Assembly: GCA_025359215.1 (NCBI GenBank)
Contig: JANYHE010000015.1
Coordinates: 1 to 51,302 of the forward strand
Origin: Hyphomicrobiales bacterium
GTDB lineage: Bacteria; Pseudomonadota; Alphaproteobacteria; Rhizobiales; Aestuariivirgaceae
Length of the DNA: 51,302 nucleotides
Reading direction: 5' to 3'
Below the pieces are notes generated by a model that ran no database searches, was not told the DNA's origin, and was given only the letters and a program-made list of their open reading frames with translations. Made by a program: the position numbers and the translations under genes. Below, one piece after another: positions 51,269 through 51,302 of the stretch (position 1 is its first letter; the number at the start of each line of letters is the position of its first letter).

Positions 51269-51302
51269 ATGACTGCGCAAATTTTCTTTTGTTGTTTGAT
51301 TT

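Noticed and set aside
1-51302. tRNA, rRNA or riboswitch genes
   Set aside because: No cloverleaf-like segment, rRNA core or known riboswitch consensus was noticed by eye; a covariance search could still find one.

Overview
The window looks like a chromosomal segment of an alphaproteobacterium, most likely of the order Hyphomicrobiales (Rhizobiales). The reasons are a MucR/Ros-type regulator, an fdsGBACD-type formate dehydrogenase operon, several small families typical of that order (DUF5330, DUF6456, DUF1491, the DUF1214/DUF1254 pair, DUF2336), and a structural gene cluster colinear with the Rhodobacter capsulatus gene transfer agent (RcGTA). Genus cannot be read from the sequence.

Region 1 (about 200-17100, all minus strand) is a GTA-like or domesticated-prophage operon. 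In transcription order it carries small terminase, large terminase, HK97-type portal, prohead protease, major capsid, gp6-like connector, gp8-like tail terminator, major tail protein, two tail chaperone-like genes, a short tape-measure-like protein, DUF2460, DUF2163 and NlpC/P60 proteins, a 1281-residue TIM-barrel tail tip protein, a DUF2793 fibre protein, an unknown small protein, a glycine-rich probable adhesin, an XhlA-like coiled-coil membrane protein, an M15 endolysin and a small holin. No integrase, repressor or replication gene is visible. Fibre and lysis genes, which RcGTA keeps at separate loci, sit here in the same operon, and the expected gp7 'stopper' gene is absent. The left end runs into a 5'-truncated glycosyltransferase. 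The right end faces a divergent host LysR gene across a promoter region rich in dyads.

An approximately 125-135 bp palindromic intergenic element recurs between genes of this operon: four full copies and one half copy. A sixth, variant copy lies inside the coding start of fdhD. It is the most unusual sequence-level signal in the window.

Region 2 (17241-24310, plus strand) is a LysR regulator followed by fdsG, fdsB, fdsA, fdhD (fdsC) and fdsD, encoding a soluble NAD-dependent molybdenum (or tungsten) formate dehydrogenase. It ends in a hairpin terminator lying within the 3' end of the convergent ChaC gene.

Region 3 (24273-39000) holds a regulator/ChaC pair, a proteobacterial sortase with its VIT/VWA substrate, YcgN, a bifunctional penicillin-binding protein with the DUF1214/DUF1254 pair, a peptidoglycan-binding protein with DUF1491, DUF5330, SufE, DUF6456, a PAS protein, MucR, and a DUF2336 protein with an 18-residue tandem repeat.

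Region 4 (39031-51268) holds msrB-ptrB, a CopG/ParE toxin-antitoxin pair with a perfect 14-bp-arm operator, an isochorismatase-like hydrolase, a GNAT enzyme, a TetR-TauE unit divergent from an ABA4-like membrane protein, a membrane glycosyltransferase-like protein, and a tightly packed run of sodB, dipeptidase, MFS transporter and zinc alcohol dehydrogenase. No rRNA, tRNA or CRISPR array was seen, and no gap longer than 300 bp lacks a gene.
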